64,000 nt of DNA from Nonomuraea angiospora (GCF_014873145.1 NZ_JADBEK010000001.1:186001-250000); one strand, 5' to 3'. Positions 54,666 to 63,093 are shown, counted from the first letter of the stretch. Notes: generated by a model not told the origin, from the letters alone. Translations and numbers: made by a program.

Positions 54666-57113
54666 ATGCCGTACGTGGACAGGATCGCCGAGCCATGGGG
54701 GACGCGGACGCCGTACGGGCCGGGAGAGCCCTGGCCGGTCCGCGTCGACTCCTTTCTCGAGAGCGGGCTGCGCGCGCAGGACGTGGAGCGCTGGGTGCAG
54801 AGCGCGACGATCCTGCACAGCAACGGCGACGGCCTGGACATCGCGGTCAAGGACGGACGTGTCGTCGGGGTGCGCGGGCGCGCCCAGGACCGCGTCAACC
54901 ACGGCCGCCTCGGTCCGAAGGACCTGTACGGCTGGCAGGCCGCCAACGCGCCCGACCGGCTCGTACGCCCCCTCGTCCGCGAGAACGGGCGGCTGGTCGA
55001 GACCGACTGGGACACCGCGATGGAGCGCGTGGCCGGCCGCGCCCGGCGGCTCCTCGACGAGCAGGGCCCCAGCGCGATCGGCTTCTACACCACCGGCCAG
55101 CTGTTCCTGGAGGAGTACTACACGCTCGCGCTGATCGCGCACGGGGGCGTCGGCACCAACCACCTGGACGGCAACACCCGGCTGTGCACGGCGACGGCGG
55201 CGGCCGCGCTCAAGGAGTCGTTCGGCTGCGACGGGCAGCCCGGCTCCTACACCGACGTCGACCACGCCGACGTCATCGCCCTTTACGGGCACAACGTCGC
55301 CGAGACGCAGACCGTCCTGTGGTCGCGGATCCTCGACCGGCTCGCCGGCCCCAACCCGCCCGCCCTCGTCTGCGTGGACCCGCGCGAGACCCCGGTGAGC
55401 CGGGCCGCCGCCGTGCACCTGGCCAACCGCCCCGGCACCAACGTCGCCCTGATGAACGGCCTGCTCCACGAGATCCTGGCCAACGGCTGGATCGACGAGC
55501 GGTACGTGCGCGATCACGTGGTCGGCTTCGAGGAACTGGAGAAGCGGGTGCGCGACTTCCCGGTGGAGAAGGCCGCGAGGATCTGCGACGTGCCCGTGGA
55601 CGCGCTGCGCGAGGCCGCCCGCCTGATCGGCACGGCGCGGCGGCTGCTGTCCACCGTCCTGCAGGGCTTCTACCAGGCGCACCAGGCGACCGCCGCCGCC
55701 GTCCAGGTGAACAACGTCCATCTCGTACGCGGCATGCTCGGCCGGCCCGGCTGCGGCGTGCTGCAGATGAACGGCCAGCCCACCGCCCAGAACACCCGCG
55801 AATGCGGCGCCGACGGCGATCTGCCGGGTTTCCGAAACTGGTCGAACGACGCCCACGTGCGCGACCTCGCCCGCGTCTGGAACGTCGACCCCATGGACAT
55901 CCCGCACTACGCGCCGCCGACCCACGCCATGCAGATGCTTCGTTACGCGGAGGAGGGCTCGATCCGCTTCCTGTACGTGACGGGGACGAACCCGGCGGTG
56001 TCGCTGCCCGAACTGGTGCGGATCCGGTCGATCCTCGGGCAGGAGCGGCTGTTCCTCGTCGTCCAGGACATCTTCCTGACCGAGACCGCGCAACTGGCCG
56101 ACGTGGTGCTGCCCGCCGCGACCTGGGCGGAGAAGACCGGCACGTTCACGAACGCCGACCGCACCGTGCACCTGTCGGAAAAGGCGGTCGAACCGCCCGG
56201 CGAGGCCCGGCCCGACCTGGACATCTTCCTCGATTTCGCGCGCCGGCTGGACCTTCGCGACAAGGACGGCGCGCCGCTGGTGAAGTGGGGCGACGCCGAG
56301 GGGGCGTTCGAGGCCTGGAAGGAGTGCTCGCGCGGCCGTCCGTGCGACTACAGCGGCCTGTCCTACGCGCGGCTGCGGGGGAGCGGCGGCGTCCAGTGGC
56401 CGTGTGACGACGAGCATCCGGACGGGACCGAGCGCCTGTACGCCGACGGCCGGTTCTGGAGCGACCCCGGCCACTGCGAGGACTACGGACGCGATCTGGT
56501 CACGGGGGCGCCGCTGTCGGACATCGAGTACAAGGCGCTCAACCCCGACGGCAAGGCGATCATCAAGGCCGCCGAGTACGTGCCGCCGCACGAGGAGCCG
56601 GACGGCGACTTCCCGTTCTGGCTGACGACCGGGCGCACCATCTACCACTTCCACACCAGGACGAAGACCGCGCGGGCGCCCCAGCTCCAGCGGGCGGCCC
56701 CGGAGCCGTGGGTGGAGATGTCCCCGGCGGACGCCGCGCGCCTGGGCTTCACCGAGGGCGACCTCTTGGAGGTGGCCACGGCCAGGGGCGCGGTGCGGGC
56801 GCGGCTGCGGGTCACCTCGATGCGCGACGGGGTGATCTTCCTGCCGTTCCACTACGGCTACTGGGACCGCCCGGACGGGGCCGGGCCCGGGGAGTCGCCC
56901 GGGCGGGCCGCCAACGAGCTGACGATCACGCAGTGGGATCCGGCCTCCAAGCAGCCCGTCTTCAAGACCGCGGCGGCCCGGGTCTCGCTGGTGACGGCCT
57001 CCTCCGGCGCCCCGTCCCAGGCGCCGACCACCGCGGCCTCCCGCCCGGTCTCCGCCGACGTCCCCGCGACGGCCGGAGGCGCCGACGCGCAGGCCGAGGA
57101 GGTCATGCGATGA
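54666..57113 (+). CDS. Molybdopterin oxidoreductase lacking the N-terminal Fe-S cysteines
   Basis: 815 residues of the DMSO-reductase superfamily, closest in layout to assimilatory nitrate reductase/formate dehydrogenase. FYTTGQLFLEEYYTLALIAH, GTNHLDGNTRLCTATAAAAL (Cys, probable Mo ligand), VDHADVIALYGHNVAETQTV, VLQMNGQPTAQNTRECGADG, ADVVLPAATWAEKTGTFTNA and the C-terminal FWLTTGRTIYHFHTRTKTAR are typical bis-MGD motifs. The N-terminal cluster site, usually C-x2-C-x3-C, reads WVQSATILHSNGDGLDI, with no Cys. Electrons must therefore enter another way. No signal peptide. The ATGA overlap couples it to the helical protein at 57110. Confidence 0.92.
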   Translation: MPYVDRIAEPWGTRTPYGPGEPWPVRVDSFLESGLRAQDVERWVQSATILHSNGDGLDIAVKDGRVVGVRGRAQDRVNHGRLGPKDLYGWQAANAPDRLVRPLVRENGRLVETDWDTAMERVAGRARRLLDEQGPSAIGFYTTGQLFLEEYYTLALIAHGGVGTNHLDGNTRLCTATAAAALKESFGCDGQPGSYTDVDHADVIALYGHNVAETQTVLWSRILDRLAGPNPPALVCVDPRETPVSRAAAVHLANRPGTNVALMNGLLHEILANGWIDERYVRDHVVGFEELEKRVRDFPVEKAARICDVPVDALREAARLIGTARRLLSTVLQGFYQAHQATAAAVQVNNVHLVRGMLGRPGCGVLQMNGQPTAQNTRECGADGDLPGFRNWSNDAHVRDLARVWNVDPMDIPHYAPPTHAMQMLRYAEEGSIRFLYVTGTNPAVSLPELVRIRSILGQERLFLVVQDIFLTETAQLADVVLPAATWAEKTGTFTNADRTVHLSEKAVEPPGEARPDLDIFLDFARRLDLRDKDGAPLVKWGDAEGAFEAWKECSRGRPCDYSGLSYARLRGSGGVQWPCDDEHPDGTERLYADGRFWSDPGHCEDYGRDLVTGAPLSDIEYKALNPDGKAIIKAAEYVPPHEEPDGDFPFWLTTGRTIYHFHTRTKTARAPQLQRAAPEPWVEMSPADAARLGFTEGDLLEVATARGAVRARLRVTSMRDGVIFLPFHYGYWDRPDGAGPGESPGRAANELTITQWDPASKQPVFKTAAARVSLVTASSGAPSQAPTTAASRPVSADVPATAGGADAQAEEVMR

Positions 57114-57586
57114 AGCTCGACCTGGTGATCCGCGAGTTGCACCGCTCGGAGGGCGAGCTGGCCCACCTGCTGCTGCGGATGTCGGAACGGCACAAGGGCG
57201 ACCACGAGACGTACCACGTCGCCCGCGACCTGGCCGGGTGGTGCCACGACCACGTCCGCGAGCTGGCCGAGGCGGGCAAGGAGCACGGCCTGGACCTGGA
57301 CCCCTCCCATGACGTCTCCGTGGCGGAACGCCTGCGCGAGAAGGCCGCGGAGCGGCTCGGCCGCCGCTCCGAGCCCGGCCTGCTCCTGCTGGCCGACCTG
57401 CGTCAGCTGTACCTGGCGGCGTCGGAGGTGTCCCTGGACTGGGAGATGCTGGCGCAGGCCGCCCAGGCGGCGAAACAGCGGGACCTGCTCGCGCTCACGC
57501 AACGCTGCCATCCCCAGACCCTCCGGCAACTACGGTGGGCGAACGCCCGCCTCAAGGAGTCGGCCCCCCAGGCGCTGCTGTCCTGA
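57110..57586 (+). CDS. Helical His-rich protein coupled to the molybdopterin enzyme
   Basis: 158 residues, all-helical by composition: MKLDLVIRELHRSEGELAHL, LLRMSERHKGDHETYHVARD, LAGWCHDHVRELAEAGKEHG. Several His and Glu residues spaced as in four-helix metal-binding bundles (ferritin- or hemerythrin-like) are visible, but I do not recognise the family. The ATG overlaps the molybdoenzyme stop (ATGA), so equal expression is likely; a chaperone or an electron-transfer partner are both possible. It ends before a strong bidirectional terminator. Confidence 0.8.
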   Translation: MKLDLVIRELHRSEGELAHLLLRMSERHKGDHETYHVARDLAGWCHDHVRELAEAGKEHGLDLDPSHDVSVAERLREKAAERLGRRSEPGLLLLADLRQLYLAASEVSLDWEMLAQAAQAAKQRDLLALTQRCHPQTLRQLRWANARLKESAPQALLS

Positions 57587-57610
57587 CCCGGCACGCGGCG
57601 CGGGCATGAA

Positions 57611-57641
57611 GAAACCCCCGGGCGGGTAGCCCGGGGGTTTC
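57611..57641. terminator. Bidirectional intrinsic terminator
   Basis: GAAACCCCCGGGC pairs perfectly over 13 bp with GCCCGGGGGTTTC around GGGTA, between the convergent helical-protein and rbpA genes. Confidence 0.88.
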
Positions 57642-57655
57642 ACCGTGAGAGGAGG

Positions 57656-58000
57656 TCAGGCGCTCTTTCGACGCTGGGCCCGCAGAACCGCGAGCCGCTC
57701 GTTGAGCACCTCCTCAAGATCTTCGATCGACCGCCGCTCCAGGAGCATGTCCCAGTGTGTCCGCGGGGGCTTGACCTTCTTCGACTCCGGCTGCTCGCCG
57801 TCCACCCGCACCGCGGTCGCGCCGCACATGCGGCACTCCCAGGTCGCGGGGATCTCAGCCTCGGCTGCAAGCGGAACCTCGAAGCGATGGCCCTTAGGAC
57901 AGGTGTAGGACACCTCCTGGCGCGGGGCCAGATCCGTGTTACGGTCGTTCTCGTAGCTGGTTGCCCCGAGCCGGGTGCCACGAAGCGCGCGCTCGCCCAT
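57656..58000 (-). CDS. rbpA: RNA polymerase-binding protein RbpA
   Basis: 114 residues. MGERALRGTRLGATSYENDR at the N-terminus, zinc-site motifs YTCPKGHRFEVPLAAEAEIP and WECRMCGATAVRVDGEQP, and the sigma-interacting helix RTHWDMLLERRSIEDLEEVL are diagnostic. RbpA stabilises the open complex with the principal sigma factor in actinobacteria. ATG at 58000 has TAGGAGG upstream. A SigR-type promoter lies in the leader, as in Streptomyces, where rbpA belongs to the thiol-stress regulon. Confidence 0.97.
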   Translation of the reverse strand: MGERALRGTRLGATSYENDRNTDLAPRQEVSYTCPKGHRFEVPLAAEAEIPATWECRMCGATAVRVDGEQPESKKVKPPRTHWDMLLERRSIEDLEEVLNERLAVLRAQRRKSA

Positions 58001-58058
58001 GTCTAAATGCCTCCTACAGGGCCCCCTTGCGTGGGGGGGTCTGTCTCCCACGGTGTCT

Positions 58059-58084
58059 AACGCTTGGTACCGTGATGGGATTCC
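58059..58084 (-). promoter_or_regulatory. SigR-type promoter of rbpA
   Basis: On the minus strand GGAAT at 58084-58080 and GTT at 58061-58059, with 18 bp between, matching the SigR consensus GGAAT-N18-GTT. It lies about 60-85 bp upstream of the rbpA ATG. Confidence 0.7.
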
Positions 58085-58126
58085 CACCCGCGGGGTGATC
58101 CAATCGCGCTTGTGGGCCTCGGTTCT

Positions 58127-58744
58127 TCACACAGTCGCCGATCGGGCCCGCGCCCCGCCCCTGACCAGGGCCGCCGCCAGCCAGAGCCCGCCAATCATGA
58201 TCAGCGCGCCGTGCGCGATCCGCAGCGGGTACGGGCCGAAGAACTGCGGGATGAACAGCGCGAACCCCATCGCCAGGGCCGTCCCGCTCCACTTGGGCAG
58301 CGTTCCTGACCGCCAGACGGCGATCGCCGCCATCACCGCGCCGACGGCCAGGACGAGGAGCCCCACGGCGAACATCGTCATCGCGACAGGCCCGTACCTG
58401 AACTCCTCGGCCAGTTCCATCAGCGCGGGCGCCTGGTCGTGGAGGGAGCGCCGGGCGATCACGTTCAGCCCGAAGTCCTCGGCGCCGTAGTACGGGAGCG
58501 TCAGCCCCGCACCCACCCAGGTCACGGCGGCGGCGCGCAGGGAGAGGCGGTCGCCGAGCACCTGGTGCAGCCCGAGCACGGCCAGGCCGAGCAGCACGAA
58601 ACCCAGCATGGCGGCCGCGTGCCCGGCGACCCACGCCGTGGAGGCCATGGCGGCGGCGTCGTCGCCGGAAGGGCGGATCGCGGGATAGACGAGGAAGAGG
58701 ATGCCGGCGGCGGCGAAGGCCAGGGAGGTGAGCCTGGGGGCCAT
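58127..58744 (-). CDS. Integral membrane protein (DUF4386-like)
   Basis: 205 residues with about six hydrophobic helices: LTSLAFAAAGILFLVYPAIR, AAMLGFVLLGLAVLGLHQVL, AAAVTWVGAGLTLPYYGAED, MTMFAVGLLVLAVGAVMAAI, TALAMGFALFIPQFFGPYPL, GALIMIGGLWLAAALV. The layout resembles DUF4386 or similar unassigned membrane families. ATG at 58744 with AAGGAGC upstream. Two palindromic operators just upstream imply dedicated repression, but no regulator gene is adjacent. Nothing coding is seen from 58826 to 59015. Confidence 0.8.
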   Translation of the reverse strand: MAPRLTSLAFAAAGILFLVYPAIRPSGDDAAAMASTAWVAGHAAAMLGFVLLGLAVLGLHQVLGDRLSLRAAAVTWVGAGLTLPYYGAEDFGLNVIARRSLHDQAPALMELAEEFRYGPVAMTMFAVGLLVLAVGAVMAAIAVWRSGTLPKWSGTALAMGFALFIPQFFGPYPLRIAHGALIMIGGLWLAAALVRGGARARSATV

Positions 58745-58777
58745 CAATGCTCCTTGAAGAGGGCGTTGCTCTTTAGT

Positions 58778-58825
58778 GAGAGCAATGCTCTCGCTTTGGG
58801 ACGGTGATGTCAAGAGCAGTGCTCT
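58778..58825. promoter_or_regulatory. Twin palindromic operators upstream of the membrane protein
   Basis: GAGAGCAATGCTCTC at 58778-58792 and AGAGCAGTGCTCT at 58813-58825 share the symmetric core AGAGCA-N-TGCTCT with centres 34 bp apart. A further half-site TTGCTCT at 58767-58773 pairs with the first. TetR-like binding is inferred. Confidence 0.75.
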
Positions 58826-59015
58826 CTCTTTGGATCGGTGAACCTCCAGAGTTGGTGGCGACGTCGGCTCTCGTGCGGCTTGGCGTGCTTCCCGGGGCGG
58901 GCGGGCCTCTCGTCCTTCTGGCCCTCCGCGCACGTCTCCGCCGCCGGTGGCGCGGGCGCGGTGGGGTCTCGCGGGAAGGGCGCCCGTGGGGCCCTGGCGC
59001 CGCTCTTGTGAGGCT

Positions 59016-59528
59016 CTAGCGGGGATGCCTGCGGGGGGTCAGGAGCGGGACCAGGGTCCTGTCGCCGAAGCGCGTCATCGCCGCCAGCGGCTTGACGGCG
59101 GCGGCGACGAGCCAGGGGAGGCCCGGCTTGCCGGTGGCGCGCGCCAGGCCGGGGCCGAGCGCGGCCATCATCGCCGTCAGTCCCGGCAGGGGCCGGATCC
59201 ACATGGTGATCTCCTTGATCAGCCCGTCCTCGCCCACCTCGACCAGCGCCGCCTCGTGGATCTCCTGGCGTCCCAGCCGGGCGGTCGCGGTCAGGGCTCG
59301 CGTACGTTCGTCGCCGACGTCCTTGTGGTAGCGCAGGTCCGACAGCGCGCCGAACACGACCGAGAACAGCTCCCGTACCTGCTCCTTGCCGTGAAAGGCG
59401 GCATTGGCGGTGAGCGGCGAGCGGAAGACCACGTCGTCGGCGAGCGTGGCGACGAGGGCGTCGACGTCGTGTGCCTCGCCGGCCCGGCGGTAGGCCGCCG
59501 CAGGTGAGTCCTGAATGTGAACTGTCAT
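59016..59528 (-). CDS. SnoaL-like/NTF2-fold protein
   Basis: 170 residues with a polyketide-cyclase/NTF2-like cone fold: DSPAAAYRRAGEAHDVDALV, ATLADDVVFRSPLTANAAFH, GKEQVRELFSVVFGALSDLR, ALVEVGEDGLIKEITMWIRP. No catalytic residues can be assigned. The last 40 residues are Arg/Pro/Leu-rich and lie outside the fold. ATG at 59528 overlaps an inverted repeat shared with the divergent HxlR gene, which is probably its regulator. Confidence 0.88.
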   Translation of the reverse strand: MTVHIQDSPAAAYRRAGEAHDVDALVATLADDVVFRSPLTANAAFHGKEQVRELFSVVFGALSDLRYHKDVGDERTRALTATARLGRQEIHEAALVEVGEDGLIKEITMWIRPLPGLTAMMAALGPGLARATGKPGLPWLVAAAVKPLAAMTRFGDRTLVPLLTPRRHPR

Positions 59529-59548
59529 GGGTTCACTTTATCAACCCA
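59528..59548. promoter_or_regulatory. Operator candidate between the SnoaL-like and HxlR genes
   Basis: TGGGTT, nine bases, AACCCA: a perfect 6-bp inverted repeat overlapping the SnoaL-like start codon and 14 bp before the HxlR ATG. Confidence 0.5.
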
Positions 59549-59561
59549 CTATCCTGGGTCC

Positions 59562-60041
59562 ATGAACAGGTTCGGTGAGATGCACTGCTCCATCGCCCAG
59601 GCCGTCGGCGTGGTCGCCGAACCGTGGACACCGCTGATCCTGCGCGACCTGTTCCTGGGCCTGCGCAGGTTCGACGACCTGGCGGAGGACCTGGGCATCT
59701 CGCGCAACCTCCTGACCCGCCGCCTGGAGCATCTGGTGGCGGCCGGCGTGGTGGAGAAACGGCCGTACCAGGAGCGTCCGGTGCGCCACGAGTACGTCCT
59801 CACCGAGGCGGGCCGCGACATCGTGCCGGCCCTGCTGACGTTGATGGCTTGGGGCGACCGCTGGTCCACGCCGCCGGGCGGCCCGCCCGCGCTCCTGGTG
59901 CACTCCTGCGGCGAGCGCTTCACCCCGGTCGTCACCTGCCCGCACTGCGGCGGCGAGGCCACCGCGGACACGGTCTCAGCCGTACGCGGCCCAGGCGCGG
60001 CCCAGGGCCCCGGCACCATGCTCCTCGCGGCACCGTCATGA
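59562..60041 (+). CDS. HxlR-family transcriptional regulator
   Basis: 159 residues. MHCSIAQAVGVVAEPWTPLI, LRDLFLGLRRFDDLAEDLGI, SRNLLTRRLEHLVAAGVVEK, RPVRHEYVLTEAGRDIVPAL match the HxlR winged helix including the wing. A C-terminal extension with CPHCGGEAT suggests a zinc or redox site (one C-x-x-C plus an upstream Cys in VHSCGERF). ATG at 59562. Divergent from the SnoaL-like gene with a shared palindrome, so it probably controls that gene. Confidence 0.92.
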   Translation: MNRFGEMHCSIAQAVGVVAEPWTPLILRDLFLGLRRFDDLAEDLGISRNLLTRRLEHLVAAGVVEKRPYQERPVRHEYVLTEAGRDIVPALLTLMAWGDRWSTPPGGPPALLVHSCGERFTPVVTCPHCGGEATADTVSAVRGPGAAQGPGTMLLAAPS

Positions 60042-60188
60042 TCAGGCACGGTTGAAGTGATCAGAGCGACCGGGATCGGGTCGTCCTCCTGTAGATGAGA
60101 GCCCTCTCATCCGCCGCTAACGAAGGCGCCATCGTAGGCCCGCAGGCTGAGAACCGGCAGCGTACGGGACCACCGACGGGAGGCGCCG

Positions 60189-61616
60189 ATGAGACGGGGA
60201 CCCCGATGGCTCCTGCCGGCCGTCGCCGTCGTGCTCGTCCTGGGCGCCACGGCGGCGCTACCAGGGCGGCGGGAGGTCCGTGCGGCGACGCCACTCGGCA
60301 CGGTCCAGGTCGCCGCCGCCTCCGCGGATGACGACCGGGGCGATGAGGATGACGGGGAGGGCGACGATGGGGACGGCAAGGCGGCGCGCACGGGTCCGGC
60401 GGGGGACCGCCCAGGCGTCGGATCAGGCGAGGGCTCGCAGCCTTCCTCCGGCAACGGGCGATCAAAGGGCGGCGCGGGGGTGCGGCCGCCCCCCTTCAAC
60501 GGTTCGGGGGGCGGCGAGGGGCAGGGTGCCTCGCATGGCCCCGGTGATGGGACACGCACCTCCCGTGGCGCGGCGGGTCCGCCTGCACCGCGTACCGGAG
60601 ACCCACAGGCACGCGACGGACGCTCAACGGCGCGAGGCGGGCCCGATTCACACCCCCGAGGCGGACCGGATTCGCAGGCATCGGACGGCGCCGCTTCACC
60701 ACCCCGGAAAGGCGAAAGCGGACACGCCCTACACGGCGCCGGAGGCTCCCAGGCGCCGCACAATGGGATTCCGCTCGCCGGCGTGGACTCGCCGTCCCGA
60801 GACGCCGCCATGCTCCCCCAAGGGCCCCATTCCGACAGCTCGACAGCCCGGCCCGGCACAGCCCCGCCGCCTGCCGCCGCAGGCCGGTCACCGGGTGGCG
60901 CTGGTTCGCCGCCTGGCGGCGTGGGCCAGTCGCATGGTGGCACCGGTCCGCCGCCTGGGGGCGTGGGGCAGTCGCCTGGCGCTGCCGGTTCGCCGCCGGG
61001 CGCCGCAGGTCGGCCGCCCGAGGGGTCGAGCCCGCCGCCTGGTGCCGCAGGCTCGTTGCCTGGCAGCGTGGGTCGGTCGCCTGACGGCGGGAGCTGGTCG
61101 TCGGACGCTGGGGGCTGGGGGCCGCTTGAGGGCCATGGAAGCTGGTCGTCCCCCGATGGCGCCGCGGGTTGGCCGCCCTCGCACGACGTCGACGGCGCGG
61201 CGGCTCGACCCGGCGATGGTGGCTGGTCCGTTCTGCCTGATATCGGCGGCTCGCCAACCTCCCCTGGCGATGGTGGCTCGCCGACCCCGGGCGAGTCACC
61301 GCCGCTCGGCACGGGCGTGCCTGGTGGCACAGATATGCCAGGTGGTATAGGCGTGTCCGGCAGGCCCGGCAAGCCGGGTGCGCCCGGCGGACCCGGTGTG
61401 CCGGGTCCCGATGCCGGGCGTACAACCGGCGACTCGTACGGGAATGACCATCGGGGATGGTGGGTGCTGTTCGCCATCGTGGGCACGGCCGCCCTCGCGG
61501 GGATGGCGTTCTGGATCGCCCACAAGCTCGGCCCGCGCCCCGACGCTCCGGCCGACTCGAGTTCTGAACCCCTGCCTGACACGAGCCCCGATCCACCGCA
61601 TGGCCCGAGCGACTGA
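60189..61616 (+). CDS. Gly/Pro/Ser-rich secreted protein with C-terminal membrane anchor and collagen-like stretch
   Basis: 475 residues. A signal peptide (RRGPRWLLPAVAVVLVLGAT) is followed by an acidic segment (DDDRGDEDDGEGDDGDG), about 330 residues of Gly/Pro/Ser-rich repeats (PPGGVGQS, SPPGAAG and relatives), and a short run of Gly-X-Y triplets (GRPGKPGAPGGPGVPGP). One C-terminal membrane helix (WWVLFAIVGTAALAGMAFWI) and a short cytoplasmic tail complete it. ATG at 60189 has GGGAGGC 5 bp upstream. The signal peptide and anchor in the right order support a genuine gene despite low complexity. Surface-exposed or wall-spanning; function unknown. Confidence 0.78.
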   Translation: MRRGPRWLLPAVAVVLVLGATAALPGRREVRAATPLGTVQVAAASADDDRGDEDDGEGDDGDGKAARTGPAGDRPGVGSGEGSQPSSGNGRSKGGAGVRPPPFNGSGGGEGQGASHGPGDGTRTSRGAAGPPAPRTGDPQARDGRSTARGGPDSHPRGGPDSQASDGAASPPRKGESGHALHGAGGSQAPHNGIPLAGVDSPSRDAAMLPQGPHSDSSTARPGTAPPPAAAGRSPGGAGSPPGGVGQSHGGTGPPPGGVGQSPGAAGSPPGAAGRPPEGSSPPPGAAGSLPGSVGRSPDGGSWSSDAGGWGPLEGHGSWSSPDGAAGWPPSHDVDGAAARPGDGGWSVLPDIGGSPTSPGDGGSPTPGESPPLGTGVPGGTDMPGGIGVSGRPGKPGAPGGPGVPGPDAGRTTGDSYGNDHRGWWVLFAIVGTAALAGMAFWIAHKLGPRPDAPADSSSEPLPDTSPDPPHGPSD

Positions 61617-61659
61617 AGCCTCCCGCCCGGCCGCCCGCCGGAAGCCGCCGAACGCGGGG

Positions 61660-63093
61660 TCAGATGCGGTCCGGGACCTCGTTGCCGGCCTGGCGGATCG
61701 CCTTGGGAAGGTTGGTCAGGGCCAGGAGGACGAAGCCGACGACGAAGAAGATGATCATCGACATGATGGCGATCCGGTAGCTGTTGGTCTGCTGGAGTGC
61801 GAACGTGACCGTCAGGGAGCCGATGAACGCCGAGCCCTTGTCGCTGATCTGCAGCAGGCCGAAATACTCGGCCTCCCGCCCCCTCGGGATCACCTGCGAG
61901 AACAGCGAGCGCGACAGCGCCTGCGTGCCCCCCAGCACGATCGCGATCGCGAACGCCATCAGGTAGAACTGCAGCGCCTGCCCCTCCTCCACGAACAGCG
62001 CCGCCGCCACGATCGCCGTCCACAGCACCAGGCTGGCCAGCACCGTGCGCTTGGTGCCGAAGCCGCGGGCCAGCCGGCCCAGCAGCAGCGCGCCGAAGAA
62101 CGCCACGAACTGCACCATCAGGATGGCTGTGATCTGCACCGTCTTGTCCAGCTTGAGGGCCTCGGAGGCGAAGGCCGCGCTGTTGCCGATCACCGTCTGC
62201 ACGCCGTCGTTGTAGACCAGGTACGCCACCAGGAACAGCAGCGTCAGCGGATAGCGGCGCAGCTCGGCCAGGGTGCGGCCGAGCTGGCGGAAGCTGCCGC
62301 CGACCGAGCGCAGCGCCGTGGTCTCGTGGACGGGCACGGGACGGTTGCGCAGCCGCAGCAGCGGGATGATCGTGAAGATCGCCCACCACAGACCGGCCGA
62401 CATCATGCTGATGCGCACCGCCATGCCCTCGGCGACCCCGAGGCTCTCATGCTGCGTGTAGAGGACGAGGTTGAGGGCCAGCAGCAGGCCGCCGCCCAGG
62501 TAGCCGATGGCCCAGCCGCGCGAGGACACCTTGTCGCGCTCGGCGGCGGTGGAGATCTGCGGCAGGAACGAGTCGTAGACCACGACCGAGGAGCCGTAGG
62601 CCAGGTTGGCCAGGATGAACAGCACCCCGCCGAGCATGTAGCGGTCGCCCTCGACGAAGTACAGGGCCATCGTGGCCAGCGCCCCGACGTAGGCGAAGCC
62701 GCCGAGCATCTCCCGCTTGCGCCCGGTGTGGTCGGCCAGCGCGCCCACCACGGGCAGCACCACGATCTGCAGGAACACCGCGATCGTCAGCGTCAGCCCG
62801 AAGAACGCGGCCGGCCTGATGTCGGCGCCGAGCACGTCGACGAACCCCAGGCCCTTGTTGGTCTCGACCAGCCTGTCGAAGTCGGCCACGCACGTGTCGG
62901 AGGCGATGCTCGGGAAGTCCTTGGCGCAGGCCGCGGTCTTGGCGACCGGGATGAGGTACGGGCCGAGGAAGACCGAGATGATCGTGGTGTAGAAGGCGGA
63001 GTTGGCCCAGTCGTAGAAGTACCAGCCGCGCTGCTCGCGCTTGCGCGCGGCGGGGGAGTCGTCGAGGGCCGCGGGGGGTGCGGGTACGGGCAT
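61660..63093 (-). CDS. UMF1-type MFS transporter (Atg22-like)
   Basis: 477 residues, 12 membrane helices. WYFYDWANSAFYTTIISVFL at the N-terminus and ALADHTGRKREMLGGFAYVG are the UMF1/Atg22 signatures; NLAYGSSVVVYDSFLPQIST, RGWAIGYLGGGLLLALNLVL, and GGTQALSRSLFSQVIPRGRE, AEYFGLLQISDKGSAFIGSL follow. The substrate is unknown; eukaryotic Atg22 exports amino acids from vacuoles. A soluble loop between helices 1 and 2 (ACAKDFPSIASDTCVADFDR) contains two Cys residues that could form a disulfide outside. No partner gene is coupled to it. Confidence 0.93.
   Translation of the reverse strand: MPVPAPPAALDDSPAARKREQRGWYFYDWANSAFYTTIISVFLGPYLIPVAKTAACAKDFPSIASDTCVADFDRLVETNKGLGFVDVLGADIRPAAFFGLTLTIAVFLQIVVLPVVGALADHTGRKREMLGGFAYVGALATMALYFVEGDRYMLGGVLFILANLAYGSSVVVYDSFLPQISTAAERDKVSSRGWAIGYLGGGLLLALNLVLYTQHESLGVAEGMAVRISMMSAGLWWAIFTIIPLLRLRNRPVPVHETTALRSVGGSFRQLGRTLAELRRYPLTLLFLVAYLVYNDGVQTVIGNSAAFASEALKLDKTVQITAILMVQFVAFFGALLLGRLARGFGTKRTVLASLVLWTAIVAAALFVEEGQALQFYLMAFAIAIVLGGTQALSRSLFSQVIPRGREAEYFGLLQISDKGSAFIGSLTVTFALQQTNSYRIAIMSMIIFFVVGFVLLALTNLPKAIRQAGNEVPDRI

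Noticed and set aside
58804..59019. Short plus-strand frame beside the twin operators, considered as a possible TetR regulator
   Set aside because: The translation shows no helix-turn-helix and runs straight through an operator palindrome.
60107..62389. 760-codon minus-strand frame over the Gly/Pro-rich gene and part of the MFS gene
   Set aside because: It runs in the wrong frame of the transporter gene and has no start context; the plus-strand frame at 60189 has signal peptide and anchor.
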